Shown: positions 40,518 through 49,778, counted from the first letter of the stretch. The stretch is 64,000 nt of DNA from Pararhizobium sp. (GCA_030655075.1 JAURWE010000024.1:700921-764920), one strand, 5' to 3'. The notes: generated by a model from the sequence alone, not told the origin. Numbers and translations: made by a program.

Positions 40518-41537
40518 TCACGACTTCCGTACCAGCGAGCGCTGGACGAGCATCGCAACGATGATGATCGTGCCCTGGATGGCGCCGATCAGATATTCGC
40601 TGATGAAATTCGACAGCAGCATGATGTTGCCGACGAGTTCGAGAATGAAGGCGCCGCAGATCGTGCCCCAGACGCGGCCCGCCCCGCCCTTGAGCGCCGT
40701 ACCGCCGACCACCACGGCGGTGATCGCCTGCAGCTCCCACAGGATGCCGGTCGTCGCCGAGGTCGAGCCGAGCCGCGGCACGTAGAGAAGCACGGCAATG
40801 GCGACACAGAGCCCCTGGATGACGAAGGCGATGGTGCGCACGCGGTTGACCGCGATGCCCGAATAGCGCGCCACATCGGCGCTTGAGCCGACCGCCACCA
40901 CATGCCGGCCATAGCGCGTGCGATAGAGCACGAAGGCGGCGACGCAGGTCACGGCGAGAATGACGGCAATGGGGACCGGCAGGCCAAGGATGCTGCCGAA
41001 ATAGGCCGGGCGGTAGAGCGCCTGGATTTCCGGCTCGCGCAGCGTGATCGCCCCGCCCTGCGACAGCCAGGTCGTCAGGCCGCGATAGATGCCCATCGTG
41101 CCGAGCGTCGCGATGAACGGCTCGATCCGGCCGACCGTCGTGATCAACCCATTGGCCAGGCCACAGAGCGATCCGACCACGAGCGCAAACACCACTGCCG
41201 CCGTCAGCATCAGCGCCGGATCGGCAATGACGCCGGAATTCATGAACAGGATCATCAGGCTGGCGACGAAGGCGACCATCGAGCCGACCGACAGATCGAG
41301 ATCGCCCGACGAGATGACGAAGGTGGCGCCGATGGCGATGATGGCGATGAAGGCGCTGCGGGTCGCGACATTGGCCAGGTTGGTGATGCCGATGAAGTTC
41401 GGATTGACCAGCGCTCCGAGAATGAGCAGCAGGATCAGTGCCGCAAACGGCGCCACGGCCCGAAGGTCGATATCCCGCCAGGAACGTCCCCGGCTCATTG
41501 GCAGCTGCTTGCCGTCGTCGTCTGCATTCGTGTCCAA
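40518..41537 (-). CDS. Sugar ABC transporter permease (ribose type)
   Basis: 339 residues with about eight to ten hydrophobic segments and the RbsC-type motif GITNLANVATRSAFIAIIA near the start and AVVVGGTALKGGAGRVWGT near the end, the coupling region for the ATPase. The TTG at 41537 is taken as start because GGGAGG lies eight bases before it. Between the ATPase gene (60 bases upstream) and the binding-protein gene (62 bases downstream). Confidence 0.9.
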   Translation of the reverse strand: MDTNADDDGKQLPMSRGRSWRDIDLRAVAPFAALILLLILGALVNPNFIGITNLANVATRSAFIAIIAIGATFVISSGDLDLSVGSMVAFVASLMILFMNSGVIADPALMLTAAVVFALVVGSLCGLANGLITTVGRIEPFIATLGTMGIYRGLTTWLSQGGAITLREPEIQALYRPAYFGSILGLPVPIAVILAVTCVAAFVLYRTRYGRHVVAVGSSADVARYSGIAVNRVRTIAFVIQGLCVAIAVLLYVPRLGSTSATTGILWELQAITAVVVGGTALKGGAGRVWGTICGAFILELVGNIMLLSNFISEYLIGAIQGTIIIVAMLVQRSLVRKS

Positions 41538-41596
41538 CTCAACCTCCCATCCCGACTTTGCGGGAATCTATCCGGCACCCGTTCCCGCTTGCGCGA

Positions 41597-43123
41597 TCAG
41601 GCAGCCGCTTTTTTCTTCAATCCTGCCGAATAGCGCATGATCTCCTGCTCGGAGATCTCGTCGCCCTCGAGCACGCCGACGATCTGCCCCTCGCGCATCA
41701 CGGCCACCCGCGTGCACAGGCCGATGATCTCCGGCATCTCCGAGGAGACGACGATGATCGAGCGGCCGTCGCGGGCGAGCGCCGAAATGAAATGGTAGAT
41801 CTGCTGCTTGGTGCCGACATCGATGCCGCGCGTCGGCTCGTCGATGATGATGATCTGCGGCTCGGTCTCCATGACCTTGGCGAGCAGCAGCTTCTGCTGG
41901 TTGCCGCCCGACATGCGCCCGGCCACGACATTGCCATCGCGCACCCGTATATCGAAGCGGCGGCGCGCCCGCTCGAGCGCGGTGGCCTCGCTGGATTTGC
42001 TGAGATAGCCGAAATGCCCGTGTTTATCGAGCGACTGCAGCGTCAGATTGGCGGTCATGCGCGAATTGAGCAGCAGGCCCTTGGATTTGCGGTCCTTGGT
42101 CATATAGGCAAGCCCGTTGCGATTGGCCGCGTGCACATCGCCCGAGGGAAGAACCTCGGTGCCGATGCTGACTTGCCCGCCAGCATGGCCGCGCAGCCCG
42201 GCCACCGCTTCCATCAGCTCGGTGCGGCCCGAGCCGATCAGCCCGGAAAAGCCGAGAATCTCGCCCTTGCGAACCTCGAAACTGGCATCCTTGACATAAC
42301 CCGTCGACAGGCCCTTGACGCTCAGCACCACCTCGGCATCGACATCCGGCTCGCTCTTGGCCGGATAGAGGCTGGAAAGCTCGCGCCCGACCATCAGCTG
42401 GGCGATGGCCTCGCCGTCGAGGATGGAGGTCGGCGAGGTCTTGATCCACTGGCCGTCGCGCAGCACCGTCACCCGGTCGGTCAGTTCCATGACCTCGTCG
42501 AGCTTGTGCGACACGAAGACGAAGCTGGTGCCCTTGTCGCGCAGCTTGCGCACCTGCTTGAACAGGAAATTGGTTTCTTCGCGCGACAGGACAGCGGTCG
42601 GCTCGTCCATGAAGACGACGCGCGCATCACGGCTGATCGCCTTGGCGATTTCGACCATCTGCTTGTCGGCGATCGACAGCGAGCTGATCATCGCTGTTTC
42701 GTCGACATGCGAGCCGAGCAGGTCGAGCACCCGCCGGGTCTCGGCGCGCATATGTTTGCGGTCGAGCACGCCGAAACGGGTAACTTCGCGTCCGAGAAAC
42801 AGGCTTTCGGACACGGTCAGGTGTTCGGCCAGATTGAATTCCTGATGGATGATGACGATGCCGAGCGCCTCGGCCGAGCCGTTCGGCGGCAGCTTGACCG
42901 GCTTGCCGTCGAGCTCGATCTCGCCCGACGTCGGCTGCTCGAAACCGGAGAGGATCTTGACCAGTGTCGATTTGCCGGCGCCGTTTTCGCCCATCAGCGC
43001 ATGGATTTCTCCGGCGCGCAGGTCGAAATCGATGCTGAAGAGAACCTGCACGCCATTGAAAGACTTGCTAATTCGCTTTGCACGCAAAATCACGTCGCCG
43101 TCGTCGGCCGCGTCCTGATTCAT
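41597..43123 (-). CDS. Sugar ABC transporter ATP-binding protein (two nucleotide-binding domains)
   Basis: 508 residues, RbsA-like. The first half has Walker A GENGAGKSTLVK and signature-type SIADKQMVEIA with Walker B VVFMDEPTA. The second half has the weaker Walker A GLIGSGRTELME, signature MSGGNQQKLLLAK and Walker B IIIDEPTRG. It energises uptake of a monosaccharide together with the two downstream gene products. Its start is 167 bases from the divergent LacI regulator, with two operators between. Confidence 0.93.
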   Translation of the reverse strand: MNQDAADDGDVILRAKRISKSFNGVQVLFSIDFDLRAGEIHALMGENGAGKSTLVKILSGFEQPTSGEIELDGKPVKLPPNGSAEALGIVIIHQEFNLAEHLTVSESLFLGREVTRFGVLDRKHMRAETRRVLDLLGSHVDETAMISSLSIADKQMVEIAKAISRDARVVFMDEPTAVLSREETNFLFKQVRKLRDKGTSFVFVSHKLDEVMELTDRVTVLRDGQWIKTSPTSILDGEAIAQLMVGRELSSLYPAKSEPDVDAEVVLSVKGLSTGYVKDASFEVRKGEILGFSGLIGSGRTELMEAVAGLRGHAGGQVSIGTEVLPSGDVHAANRNGLAYMTKDRKSKGLLLNSRMTANLTLQSLDKHGHFGYLSKSSEATALERARRRFDIRVRDGNVVAGRMSGGNQQKLLLAKVMETEPQIIIIDEPTRGIDVGTKQQIYHFISALARDGRSIIVVSSEMPEIIGLCTRVAVMREGQIVGVLEGDEISEQEIMRYSAGLKKKAAA

Positions 43124-43161
43124 CTGAGTCTCTCCCCGCAGCTCCCGACTGCTTGACCATG

Positions 43162-43198
43162 ATGTAAACCTTTACATGGCGTATGTAAAGGTTTACAT
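43162..43198. promoter_or_regulatory. Double LacI-type operator between ABC transporter and regulator genes
   Basis: ATGTAAACCTTTACAT (43162-43177) and ATGTAAAGGTTTACAT (43183-43198) are each perfect 7-2-7 palindromes, and their centres are 21 bases (two helix turns) apart. They lie in the divergent region between the ABC ATPase (-) and the LacI gene (+), 39 and 92 bases from the two starts, so one repressor would control both directions. Confidence 0.8.
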
Positions 43199-43289
43199 CA
43201 TGGGGATAACGCAGAATTCTGCGTGCAAGCTTTGACGTTCGGACGAGTCTGTGTAGTGTCCCGCCACGAAGACCCCAAGGCAGAACGCA

Positions 43290-44321
43290 GTGTCGAATTC
43301 CAGCCCAGCAACCATTGAAGACGTCGCCCGGATCGCCGAGGTTTCGATCGCCACGGTATCGCGCGCCATTCATATGCCGGAGAAGGTCGCCAATTCGACG
43401 CGCCTGAAGGTCAACCAGGCGATCGCCATCACCGGCTACACGACCAATGCCATGGCCCGCAGCCTCAGGCTCGGCCGCTCCAACATGATCCTCGTCGTGG
43501 CGCCCGACATCGGCGACCCGAATTTTTCCAGCATTCTCGTCGGCCTCGAAAACGAAGCGCGCTCGCACGGCTACGGCATTTTGATCGGCCACACCCAGAA
43601 CGATGCGCAGCGCGGGCTGGAATATCTGAAATTTTTGAATTCGAACCAGGCGGCCGGCCTCATCCTCTTCACCGGCATCCTGCCCTTCGGCCACCAGACG
43701 ATGACGGCGCGCCTGCCGCCGAGCGTCGGCGTCTTCGAGCCGGTCTTCAACGGCGGCATCCCCTATGTCGGCGTCGATGATATCGAGGGCGCCCGCAAGG
43801 CCGTCGACCTGCTGCTGGCCGAGGGCCACCGCGACATCGCCTTCATCGGCGACAGCCGCACGCGCCTTGCCTACAACCGCCGCCGCGCCGGCTACGAGGC
43901 CGGACTGGACGCGGCAGGCGTCGAGAAGGAAACCCGCATCGTTCTGGAAGGCGACGGCACGATCGAAAGCGGCCGCCTCAATGTCGAGCAGCTCTTCATG
44001 CGCGACACGCTGCCGACCGCCTTCATGTGCGTCAACGACCAGACCGCCATCGGCGTCATGATCGGCCTGCGCGCCCGCGGCTACGACGTCCCCCACGACT
44101 TCTCCGTCACCGGCTTCGACGACGTGCCGCAAGCCAGCTTCATGTCCCCCTCGCTCACCACCATCCGCCAGCCCCGCACCGCCATCGGCAAAAGCGCCAT
44201 GGCCCTGCTGCTGGAGCTTCTGTCGGACCGGAAGCCGGCCGAGACGGAGATTTTGCTGCGGCCGGATCTGGTGGTGAGGAACTCGGTGGGGCCGCCGTCG
44301 AGAAGCTGGCGGAAGAGGTGA
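43290..44321 (+). CDS. LacI family regulator of the sugar ABC transporter
   Basis: 343 residues: N-terminal helix-turn-helix (TIEDVARIAEVSIATVSRAI), hinge, and a periplasmic-binding-like ligand domain (MILVVAPDIGDPNFSSILVG, GVDDIEGARKAVDLL). The GTG at 43290 follows AAGGCAG. Divergent from the ABC transporter genes with a double operator between, so it almost certainly represses them until the transported sugar binds. Confidence 0.92.
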   Translation: MSNSSPATIEDVARIAEVSIATVSRAIHMPEKVANSTRLKVNQAIAITGYTTNAMARSLRLGRSNMILVVAPDIGDPNFSSILVGLENEARSHGYGILIGHTQNDAQRGLEYLKFLNSNQAAGLILFTGILPFGHQTMTARLPPSVGVFEPVFNGGIPYVGVDDIEGARKAVDLLLAEGHRDIAFIGDSRTRLAYNRRRAGYEAGLDAAGVEKETRIVLEGDGTIESGRLNVEQLFMRDTLPTAFMCVNDQTAIGVMIGLRARGYDVPHDFSVTGFDDVPQASFMSPSLTTIRQPRTAIGKSAMALLLELLSDRKPAETEILLRPDLVVRNSVGPPSRSWRKR

Positions 44322-44593
44322 GGATTTCTGGATCGCTCTTGAACTTTGGCGCCCGCTTTAGGCCCTTTGCGGTCATTGGCAGTATGCTAGTAGACGACCG
44401 CTTCGGGCCTTCATTTCGGACATCGGATTGGAAGTCTCCCAAAAGCTGTCATTCGCATGCGTCCCGCCATTTGGCAGTGATGGTAACAATTTCAGTTCGT
44501 CATATCCAGAATTCGAACACACAATATCCCTGTCGAATCCGGATACATAAGAAGGTACTTTGTCTTATTTAGCAATTTCCGAGGTCACCGAAT
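44322..44593. other. Lower-GC intergenic edge of an inserted islet
   Basis: 272 bases between the LacI gene and the nuclease-like gene. GC drops after about 44480 compared with the flanks. No gene is recognised. It should hold the promoter of the next gene. No obvious attachment-site repeat was found by eye against the far edge near 46750. Confidence 0.45.
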
Positions 44594-46252
44594 TTGTCCA
44601 ACGAAACGGGAAATGAAATTGTCGAGCGCAATTTGAGTTCGACCGACACAAGGATCGAGGAAGATGACAATCAACCTCTGCATATCGAGAGATCACCAGG
44701 ATTTTTCAGAAGGAGACGAGAAAAGGCCAGGAAACGTTTGAACGAAGCGCTGGGCCGTGTGGACGCCGCTGGGCCGTTTTTTCGAATGATCTGGGCCATT
44801 GATCGCATCGGCGTGGGAGATCGAAAGGCATTGTCTCGGTTTCCTCGTCGGAGGCCGGAATTGGTCGAGTGGGCATTCGCACCCCATCACATCCACAAGT
44901 GGACACTCGAGTCCTTGGTCAATGCGTATCTTCGGTCAAAGCAGTTGCGGCGCCGGGATAATCAGGCTTTTCGAACCCTCGACACCGAAAATTTGGGATC
45001 ACCGATCAACCTTATGAAGCTCATGAGCGAGCTAGAGAATGCTGACGACGGTGTCATCTTGCAGCGGTTGGACGTGATCGGCGAAATTCATCGGCTGACA
45101 CAAAGGCAGTTTCATTGGCAACGAGGCAAAGTTAACAAGGCGGCTTTCTTCAAGGCGGCGTACCTTTACACATTCCCAGAAGCTGCAGACTACTTCGAGT
45201 CAAAGTTCGGACTGTCGATCCACGACTTCTGCTTTTCTGGTTTCGCCTTGTACGTCATGCTCCGTGAGCACCCTGCAGTGCAAATGAAATCCAGGTTAGT
45301 AGACTTGCCGATTGGTGTTGAGGCTCTCACCAAGGGCTTAACCATGTTCGCCCGGTCAGAGGATTCGATACGGCAGGAGGCGGCATCGATGCCACAGGTG
45401 ACCACCCATGCTGCATACCAGGCGTCAGTCCTGCGGAAGTGGCCGTGCATTTCTTTCCCGAGTGAGGGAGTGATGTACGGCCCGATCCCAGATTTGGTCA
45501 TCGAGCGTTGCACCAATGGGCTTTATTACGACTTGGTTGATAACGATGGTCGCCTCAGGGACCTCTTTGGCAAGCGGTTCGAAAGCTACTGCAGCCTGCT
45601 TCTGAGTTCGCTGCTTTCAGGTTTAAAAGTCGCTCGGGAATTCAAGTATGGGCGCGACAACATCGACAGCCCTGACCTGTTCCTCACCCGAGGAGATGAG
45701 ACCGTCGCCATAGTAGAGTGTAAAGCGAAAAAGGCATCGATTGCGGTAAAGCTAGGCGAAGAACCTGATCTTCTCGAAAGCGCGGCGCTTGACGAGCTGG
45801 CTAAAGGCGCATTCCAGATCTGGCGTTTCCGATCGCACGTCAGACGGGGCATAGTGAAACCGCCGGGCGGGACATTTTCCAACGACGCCATCGGCGTTGT
45901 CGTGTTCCTCGACACATGGATGGAAACATCTCATAAGCAGCATAATGAGGTCCTTAGGCGAGCGCTTGCGATGTCTGCGGCCAAGGATATCAAGATAGAG
46001 CCAGTTGATCAGGTGCCAGTCGCATTTTGCAATGTCGACGATCTGGAATTTGTCCTTCACCGCTGCACGGATGCCAGTTTTCTTGACGTGTTCGCCGAGG
46101 CGGCTAAACCCGAGCGTGCCGGCTGGTTGTTGTCGAGTCTCCATTCCGAGGTCGCTCCCGGTGTGGACGAAGAAAAGGGGGATCCCTTCGATCCACACCT
46201 AGGTGACGTGATCAAGTGGTGGCCTGAGAAATGGGCTCGCTCGCATGAGTAG
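44594..46252 (+). CDS. Unrecognised protein with a PD-(D/E)XK nuclease-like motif
   Basis: 552 residues without signal peptide or membrane segments. Residues about 355-380 read PDLFLTRGDETVAIVECKAK. D361, E375 and K377 fit the D-x13-E-x-K core of PD-(D/E)XK nucleases, and the preceding helix GKRFESYCSLLLSSLL fits the fold's first helix. The N-terminal ~300 residues are charged and probably helical, the C-terminal ~170 residues alpha/beta. I know no family name. TTG at 44594 is the only reasonable start, as an in-frame TAG lies 22 bases upstream and GAGG precedes it. GC of about 50-52% is well below the neighbours, pointing to transfer. Confidence 0.8.
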   Translation: MSNETGNEIVERNLSSTDTRIEEDDNQPLHIERSPGFFRRRREKARKRLNEALGRVDAAGPFFRMIWAIDRIGVGDRKALSRFPRRRPELVEWAFAPHHIHKWTLESLVNAYLRSKQLRRRDNQAFRTLDTENLGSPINLMKLMSELENADDGVILQRLDVIGEIHRLTQRQFHWQRGKVNKAAFFKAAYLYTFPEAADYFESKFGLSIHDFCFSGFALYVMLREHPAVQMKSRLVDLPIGVEALTKGLTMFARSEDSIRQEAASMPQVTTHAAYQASVLRKWPCISFPSEGVMYGPIPDLVIERCTNGLYYDLVDNDGRLRDLFGKRFESYCSLLLSSLLSGLKVAREFKYGRDNIDSPDLFLTRGDETVAIVECKAKKASIAVKLGEEPDLLESAALDELAKGAFQIWRFRSHVRRGIVKPPGGTFSNDAIGVVVFLDTWMETSHKQHNEVLRRALAMSAAKDIKIEPVDQVPVAFCNVDDLEFVLHRCTDASFLDVFAEAAKPERAGWLLSSLHSEVAPGVDEEKGDPFDPHLGDVIKWWPEKWARSHE

Positions 46253-46840
46253 GGCGACCTACGCTACCGGGGCGAATGAGATCTAACTTCTTCCACGTGC
46301 AGTATTGCTGCTCCACCGCCCTCGCACTCGGGCACCAGTTGCGTCCGCTTTGGAGTCAGAAACGGGCTCGGAAGCTGACTCGACTTCCCAATCGAGCTAA
46401 CGTCAATTTTCCCACCTGTAATGCCCGATACCTGCCCGTCCACTACCGGCCCTGTTCCAGCCAGTCATTGCAAGTTCAATGATGTCGCCTTTTAGCGCAA
46501 AACGATCGTTACGACTAAGCGCCCCAGACCTCGGGGAAACACCAAAAAAGCTGGGAAACTCGCGCTCCCCGGCTTCAGTGAATGTCATTGCCGGAAACCA
46601 AACGGCAAGCAAAATCTCCCCTCATTCCTGTGCTTGTCACAGGAATCCAGCCGCCCAAGTCCTTGGGCGAAAAGAGTCTTTTGACCCGGCGGACGCCGGG
46701 TCGCTGGATCCCCGCCATGAAGGCGAGGATGAGGGAAATTGGATGTCCACAGCCTCACATGAACCGATTTCGAAGTTGGCCAGCAGCCTGAGCCGGGAAG
46801 CTCCCACCCCCCGGCCCATTCTCAAACCCTCAACGCCGCG
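46253..46840. other. Intergenic region with repeat, right edge of the islet
   Basis: 588 bases between the nuclease-like gene and xylA. Short frames here lack recognisable domains. A multi-hairpin repeat is at 46619-46735. The rest has no feature I can support. Confidence 0.45.
46619..46735. repeat. Multi-hairpin intergenic repeat
   Basis: An outer stem CCCTCAT (46619-46625) / ATGAGGG (46729-46735) encloses three hairpins: TTCCTGTG/CACAGGAA (46625-46645), GCCCAAG/CTTGGGC (46653-46668) and GACCCGGCG/CGCCGGGTC (46683-46702). This cloverleaf-like design is typical of dispersed rhizobial intergenic elements. Confidence 0.65.
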
Positions 46841-48151
46841 TCAAACGTAGCGGTTCACCACATTCTCCAGCAGTTCCTGCTTGCCGGAGCGGGGCTGCGG
46901 GTTGAGGTCGGTTTTTTCCACCTCTGCGGCGATCTGTTCGAGCGAATAGTCGCCCTTCAGCATCTTCTGCGCTTCGCTGCCGTTCCAGCCGGCGTAGCGG
47001 GCGTCGAGCGGGCCGGACAGCGCCTTGTCCTCGATCATCTTGGCCGCAGCGCGCAGCCCCCGGGCGCAGGCATCCATGCCGCCGATATGGCCGATCAGCA
47101 GGTCTTCCGGGTCGAGCGACTGGCGGCGCAGTTTCGAATCGAAGTTGGTGCCGCCGCTCTTGAAGCCGCCGCCGGCCAGGACCTGGTAATAGGCCAGCGC
47201 CATCTCCGGCACATTGTTGGGGAACTGGTCCGTGTCCCAGCCCGACTGGTAGTCGTTGCGGTTCATGTCGATCGAGCCGAAAATGCCGAGCGTGTTGGCC
47301 AGCGCCAGCTCGTGTTCGAACGAGTGGCCGGCGAGGATTGCGTGGCCCTGCTCGATATTGACCTTCACTTCGTTTTCGAGGCCGTATTTCTTAAGAAAGC
47401 CGAAGACCGTGGCAACGTCATAGTCGTACTGGTGCTTGGTCGGCTCCTGCGGCTTCGGCTCGATCAGGATCGCGCCCTTGAAGCCGATCTTGTGTTTATA
47501 CTCGACGACGAGATTGACGAAGCGGCCGAGCTGGTCGAGCTCGCGCGTCAGGTCGGTGTTGAGCAGCGTCTCATAACCTTCGCGTCCGCCCCAGAGCACA
47601 TAATTGTCACCCCCGAGCTTGTGGGTGGCATCCATGCAGGTCTTCACGGTCGCTGCCGCAAAGGCAAAAACGTCCGGATCCGGATTGGTCGCCGCACCCG
47701 ACATGTAGCGCCGGTTGGAAAACAGGTTTGCCGTGCCCCACAGCAGCTTGACGCCGGTTTCCTGCTGCTTTTTGGCGAAATAATCGACGATTTCGTTGAG
47801 GTTCCTGGTGTTCTCGGCGAAATTCTTCCCCTCCGGCCTGACGTCGGCATCGTGGAAGCAGTAGAACGGCACGCCGAGCTTGGTGAACAGCTCGAACGCC
47901 ACATCGGCCTTCAGCTTTGCCGCATCCATCGTCTCTTCGAACCAGGGGCGCAGGAAGGTCTGGCCGCCGAAGGGGTCGCCGCCTGGCCAGGTGAAGGTGT
48001 GCCAATAGGCCACCGCAAAGCGCAGCTGGTCTTCCATGCGCTTGCCGAGAACGATCTCGTCGGGATTGTAATGCCGGAAGGCCAGCGGGTTGACGCTGTC
48101 GGGGCCTTCATAGGCGATATTGCCGATCTCACCAAAAAATCCGGTGCTCAT
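46841..48151 (-). CDS. xylA: Xylose isomerase
   Basis: A 436-residue class II xylose isomerase. It shows WHTFTWPGGDPFGG with the catalytic histidine, FHDADVRPEG, VLWGGREGYETLLNTD, ILIEPKPQEPTKHQYD and HSFEHELALA with metal ligands, and SIDMNRNDYQSGWDTDQFP. It converts D-xylose to D-xylulose in the cytoplasm. Last gene of the lacI-xylB-xylA operon, separated from xylB by a 163-base gap containing a repeat. Confidence 0.97.
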   Translation of the reverse strand: MSTGFFGEIGNIAYEGPDSVNPLAFRHYNPDEIVLGKRMEDQLRFAVAYWHTFTWPGGDPFGGQTFLRPWFEETMDAAKLKADVAFELFTKLGVPFYCFHDADVRPEGKNFAENTRNLNEIVDYFAKKQQETGVKLLWGTANLFSNRRYMSGAATNPDPDVFAFAAATVKTCMDATHKLGGDNYVLWGGREGYETLLNTDLTRELDQLGRFVNLVVEYKHKIGFKGAILIEPKPQEPTKHQYDYDVATVFGFLKKYGLENEVKVNIEQGHAILAGHSFEHELALANTLGIFGSIDMNRNDYQSGWDTDQFPNNVPEMALAYYQVLAGGGFKSGGTNFDSKLRRQSLDPEDLLIGHIGGMDACARGLRAAAKMIEDKALSGPLDARYAGWNGSEAQKMLKGDYSLEQIAAEVEKTDLNPQPRSGKQELLENVVNRYV

Positions 48152-48203
48152 GTGTATTTCCTCCTTGGGTGGTTCATCTTGAAGTGTTCAGTCCGTTGGA
48201 AGG

Positions 48204-48306
48204 CCCCCTCATCCGCCCTTCGGGCACCTTCTCCCCGCTGGGGAGAAGAGGCTAGTGGCGGCCTCGGTCCCCCTCTCCCCCACGGGGAGAGGGCAGGGTG
48301 AGGGGG
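48204..48306. repeat. Paired palindromic repeat between xylB and xylA
   Basis: Outer CCCCCTCA (48204-48211) / TGAGGGGG (48299-48306), with inner hairpins GCCC-TTC-GGGC (48215-48225), CTTCTCCCC/GGGGAGAAG (48228-48248) and CCCTCTCCCC/GGGGAGAGGG (48271-48293). A related single copy lies inverted at 62104-62149. It may adjust the relative amounts of XylB and XylA. Confidence 0.75.
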
Positions 48307-48314
48307 TTTTGCTC

Positions 48315-49769
48315 TTAGCCAGCCCACGCCTTGAGCGCCGGATAGAGCCGCCGGTAGCGGCCATAGGCCTCCTCGTAGGCGCCCCGAAGCACGGCGTCCG
48401 GGGTTATGGTTTCGGCCGTTGCCGGCGCGGTGCAGGTGGCGACCGGGTCGGCGCCTGTCGCGGCGATCAGGCCGAGCCGGGCCGCCCCGAAGGCAGCCCC
48501 GAAATCGCCGTCGGCGGGCAGATCGACCGGCAGATCGAGAGCCGTGGCGATCGATTTCAGCCAGTAGCGCGAGCGAGATCCGCCGCCGATGGCGGTGACG
48601 CGCGAAAGCTTCGTGCCGGCCGAGCGCAGCGCTTCGAGACTGTCGCGGATGGCGAAGGACACGCCTTCGAGCACGGCCTGCGTCAGCACCGCGCGGCTGC
48701 TTTCATGGCCGAGCCCGGCAAAGGCGCCGCGAATGGCCGCATCGTTGTGCGGTGTGCGCTCGCCCGAGAGATAGGGCAGGAAGGTGACGCCGGTCGGCGC
48801 CTTCAGCGTATCGCCCAATTCCTGGGTGAGGTCGGCAGCGCTCAGGCCGGTTACCTCCGCATGCCAGTTCAGCGCGTCGCTGGCCGACAGGATCACCCCC
48901 ATCTGGTGCCAGGTGTTGGGCAGCGCATGGCAGAAGGCGTGCACGGCGCTGGCCGGATTGGGCAGATAGGAGGCGTTCGCCGCAAACAGCACGCCTGACG
49001 TGCCGAGCGACACGAAGGCATGCCCCTCGCCGACCGTGCCCATGCCGCAGGCGGACGCCGCATTGTCGCCAGCCCCGCCGGCCACGACGACGCCGGCGCC
49101 CATGCCCCATTTCGCCGCCAGATCGCCCTTCAGCGTGCCGGCCGCCTCGGTGCCCTCGACCAGCGACGGCATCTGGCGCTCTTCAAGACCAGTGGCGGCG
49201 AGCAGGCTTGCCGACCATTGCCGTTTGCCCGTGTCGAGCCAGGATGTCCCGGCCGAATCCGACATTTCCGACATGTGCTCGCCGGTCAGCCACAGGCGCA
49301 AAAAGTCCTTCGGCAGAAGCACCCACCGCACCTTGGCAAAGATTTCCGGCTCGTTGGCCTTCACCCAGGCCAGTTTCGGCGCGGTAAAGCCCGGAAAGAC
49401 GATATTGCCGGTCAGCGCCCGGAACTGCGGGTCCGCATCGAGCGCGGCGGCTTCCGCATGGCTGCGCGTATCGTTCCAAAGAATACAGGGCCGCAGTACC
49501 TGATCGGCCGCATCCAGAAGCGTCGCCCCATGCATCTGGCCGGACAGTCCGATGCCGCGCACGGCAGCAAGTTCGGCCGGATGCCCCGCCTTCAGCCCTG
49601 CGATCGCCTCTTCGCAGGCGCGCACCCAGTCGGCAGGCGCCTGTTCTGACCAGCCCGGATGCGGCCGCGACACGTCGAGCGAACCGGACGCCGAGCCGAT
49701 GATGCGCTGGCCGCCGTCGATCAGCAGCGCCTTGACGCCGGATGTTCCAAGATCGAGCCCAAGATACAT
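48315..49769 (-). CDS. xylB: Xylulokinase
   Basis: A 484-residue FGGY-family sugar kinase: MYLGLDLGTSGVKALLIDG (phosphate loop), GLSGQMHGATLLD (sugar contact), WLDTGKRQWS, GGAGDNAASACGMG and IGGGSRSRYWLKS (ATP-binding adenosine motif). It phosphorylates D-xylulose to xylulose-5-phosphate for the pentose phosphate pathway. It begins nine bases after the regulator stop, with GGAGGA before its ATG. Confidence 0.95.
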   Translation of the reverse strand: MYLGLDLGTSGVKALLIDGGQRIIGSASGSLDVSRPHPGWSEQAPADWVRACEEAIAGLKAGHPAELAAVRGIGLSGQMHGATLLDAADQVLRPCILWNDTRSHAEAAALDADPQFRALTGNIVFPGFTAPKLAWVKANEPEIFAKVRWVLLPKDFLRLWLTGEHMSEMSDSAGTSWLDTGKRQWSASLLAATGLEERQMPSLVEGTEAAGTLKGDLAAKWGMGAGVVVAGGAGDNAASACGMGTVGEGHAFVSLGTSGVLFAANASYLPNPASAVHAFCHALPNTWHQMGVILSASDALNWHAEVTGLSAADLTQELGDTLKAPTGVTFLPYLSGERTPHNDAAIRGAFAGLGHESSRAVLTQAVLEGVSFAIRDSLEALRSAGTKLSRVTAIGGGSRSRYWLKSIATALDLPVDLPADGDFGAAFGAARLGLIAATGADPVATCTAPATAETITPDAVLRGAYEEAYGRYRRLYPALKAWAG

Positions 49770-49778
49770 GCTGTCCTC

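Noticed and set aside
46403..46612. 69-codon minus-strand frame in the islet edge
   Set aside because: No domain, no ribosome binding site and no partner. Kept as unannotated intergenic sequence.
44322..46840. Prophage or integrative element
   Set aside because: No integrase, transposase, tRNA or flanking direct repeat was seen. A simple transferred islet is the more careful reading.
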